Of a stretch of 64,000 nucleotides of DNA, positions 63,375-64,000 are shown in pieces; positions within the stretch are counted from its first letter, which is position 1, and every line of letters begins with the position of its first letter. This DNA comes from MPNO01 sp965205995 (GTDB taxonomy: Bacteria; Pseudomonadota; Alphaproteobacteria; MPNO01). The DNA is taken from positions 1,488,001 to 1,552,000 of the forward strand of contig OZ242200.1 of assembly GCA_965205995.1 (NCBI GenBank). Reading direction: 5' to 3'. The position numbers and the translations under genes are program-made. The notes under the pieces were generated by a model, which saw only the letters and a list, made by a program, of their open reading frames with translations, had not been told where the DNA came from and ran no database searches.

Positions 63375-63483
63375 GTCCCTCGATACGGCGCTTCGCGCCT
63401 ACTCGGGATGAGGGGGGGGGATAAATGGGATCGCCAAACCACCCTCACCCTGAGTAGCCCCCGCAGGGGGCGTATCGAAGGGC
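63375..63483. repeat. REP-like inverted repeat pair (BIME-like)
   Basis: The unit ccctcgatacg...actcgggatgagg (63376-63412) recurs in inverted orientation at 63442-63483 (cctcaccctgagtagc...gcgtatcgaagggc). Each unit has its own central hairpin, and a G run of nine bases separates them. The layout is that of repetitive extragenic palindromes placed between convergent genes. Confidence 0.75.
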
Positions 63484-63486
63484 GGG

Positions 63487-63518
63487 CGGTCCGCTCCCGC
63501 GAAGGCCGGAGCGGACCG
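63487..63518. terminator. Hairpin downstream of nirK
   Basis: CGGTCCGCTCC pairs perfectly with GGAGCGGACCG (11 bp) around a ten-base loop, starting 12 bases after the nirK stop on the minus strand. No T tract follows, so it may stabilise the mRNA end rather than act alone as terminator. Confidence 0.5.
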
Positions 63519-63529
63519 CGTATCGGAAC

Positions 63530-64000
63530 CTAGGCCGGGATCGGCCCGGGCTTGCTCACCTGGGTCATCAGATCGTTGTCCCACTTGCCGTCGACGACGA
63601 AATGGGCCAGCGCGCCAAGCTGCACCGCCTCGATCAGATTGTGCGACAGATAGGCGTAGACCCCGGGCTGGCGGAAGGTGTAGAGCGCCGCCCCGGCCGA
63701 GCCGCCGCGGATGAACCAGGTCTCCAGCCCTTCCGCCGGCGGGTCGGCGAACGAGCCCGCCTCCCAGACATAATCGCCGTGGCCGCCGATCAGATGCGGC
63801 CTGGAATCGCGGTTGGCCTGGGAGTGGATGATCAGCACGGTCTCGCCGACCTTGGCCTTCAGCGCCCCGTCGCCGGTGAGCGCGCCGACCTTGCCGTTGA
63901 GCACGACATGGCTCGGGGTCAGCGTGCGCATCACCTCGAAGACCTCTTCCATCGCCGCGGCGTGGGTCTCGAACTTCTTGTAGTTCCCCTCGGCGTCGCG
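63530..64000 (-). CDS. nirK: Copper-containing nitrite reductase, C-terminal part (5' end outside window)
   Basis: Reduces nitrite to nitric oxide in the periplasm during denitrification. Only the last 156 residues are visible: NYKKFETHAAAMEEVFEVMRTLTPSHVVLNG, the second cupredoxin domain with LIIHSQANRDSRPHLIGGHGDYVW (type 2 copper His, equivalent to H255), ETWFIRGGSAGAALYTF and the H306-equivalent in YLSHNLIEA. The frame is open to the window edge. The NsrR-type gene next to it suggests nitric oxide-responsive control. Confidence 0.95.
   Translation of the reverse strand, partial: RDAEGNYKKFETHAAAMEEVFEVMRTLTPSHVVLNGKVGALTGDGALKAKVGETVLIIHSQANRDSRPHLIGGHGDYVWEAGSFADPPAEGLETWFIRGGSAGAALYTFRQPGVYAYLSHNLIEAVQLGALAHFVVDGKWDNDLMTQVSKPGPIPA

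Overview
The window is about 64 kb of GC-rich DNA (roughly two thirds G+C) from the chromosome of an alphaproteobacterium. The markers are an NDUFA12-type complex I accessory subunit, a DUF2155 protein, MlaD, an RNase E with a long acidic insertion in its S1 domain, the order amidase - PBP1A - prfB next to rne, the series M48 peptidase - DsbA - aroQ - accB - accC - aat, and clpS-clpA. No rRNA, tRNA, CRISPR array, phage or insertion sequence was found. The genus cannot be named from the sequence.

Positions 1-32 kb are mostly housekeeping: a partial polysaccharide deacetylase, tyrS, a giant AsmA-like envelope protein, glnE-bcp, a trypsin/PDZ protein with no catalytic triad, prfB with its +1 frameshift site, PBP1A, an amidase, a three-domain RidA fusion with two small alpha/beta-barrel proteins, rne, an aminotransferase, a gamma-glutamyltransferase lipoprotein, an M48 peptidase, a DsbA-like protein, an ornithine decarboxylase-type enzyme, aroQ (frameshifted as given), accBC, aat, DUF2155, a methyltransferase, mlaD and NDUFA12.

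Positions 32-42 kb hold an accessory region. A thioredoxin-reductase-like gene is coupled by an ATGA overlap to a gene with an in-frame TGA at codon 97. That TGA is followed at the right distance by a perfect 8-bp stem with a GGTC loop, so the two flanking reading frames are read here as one UGSC-type selenoprotein (motif U-S-T-C). A DUF1989 gene follows. Divergently transcribed is an operon of an M29/NicX-like metalloenzyme, an alpha/beta hydrolase, an acyl-CoA dehydrogenase and a CoA ligase, closed by a second DUF1989 gene.

Positions 42-48 kb carry clpA-clpS, a YciI protein, an Old Yellow Enzyme, an enol-lactonase-like hydrolase and a VapBC-type toxin-antitoxin pair with a perfect 18-bp palindromic operator and a frameshifted toxin. 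Positions 48-63 kb are a catabolic and uptake block: two luciferase-like monooxygenases, an extradiol-type dioxygenase, an SDR without its usual catalytic residues, a VOC protein, a CocE-type hydrolase, a GST, two related TRAP transporters and a phytanoyl-CoA dioxygenase-like enzyme. Fragments of a second dioxygenase gene and a second GST gene lie between the transporters and show that the block arose by tandem duplication with complementary losses. The right end has an NsrR-type regulator, a REP-like inverted pair and the 3' part of nirK, suggesting nitrite reduction under nitric oxide control.
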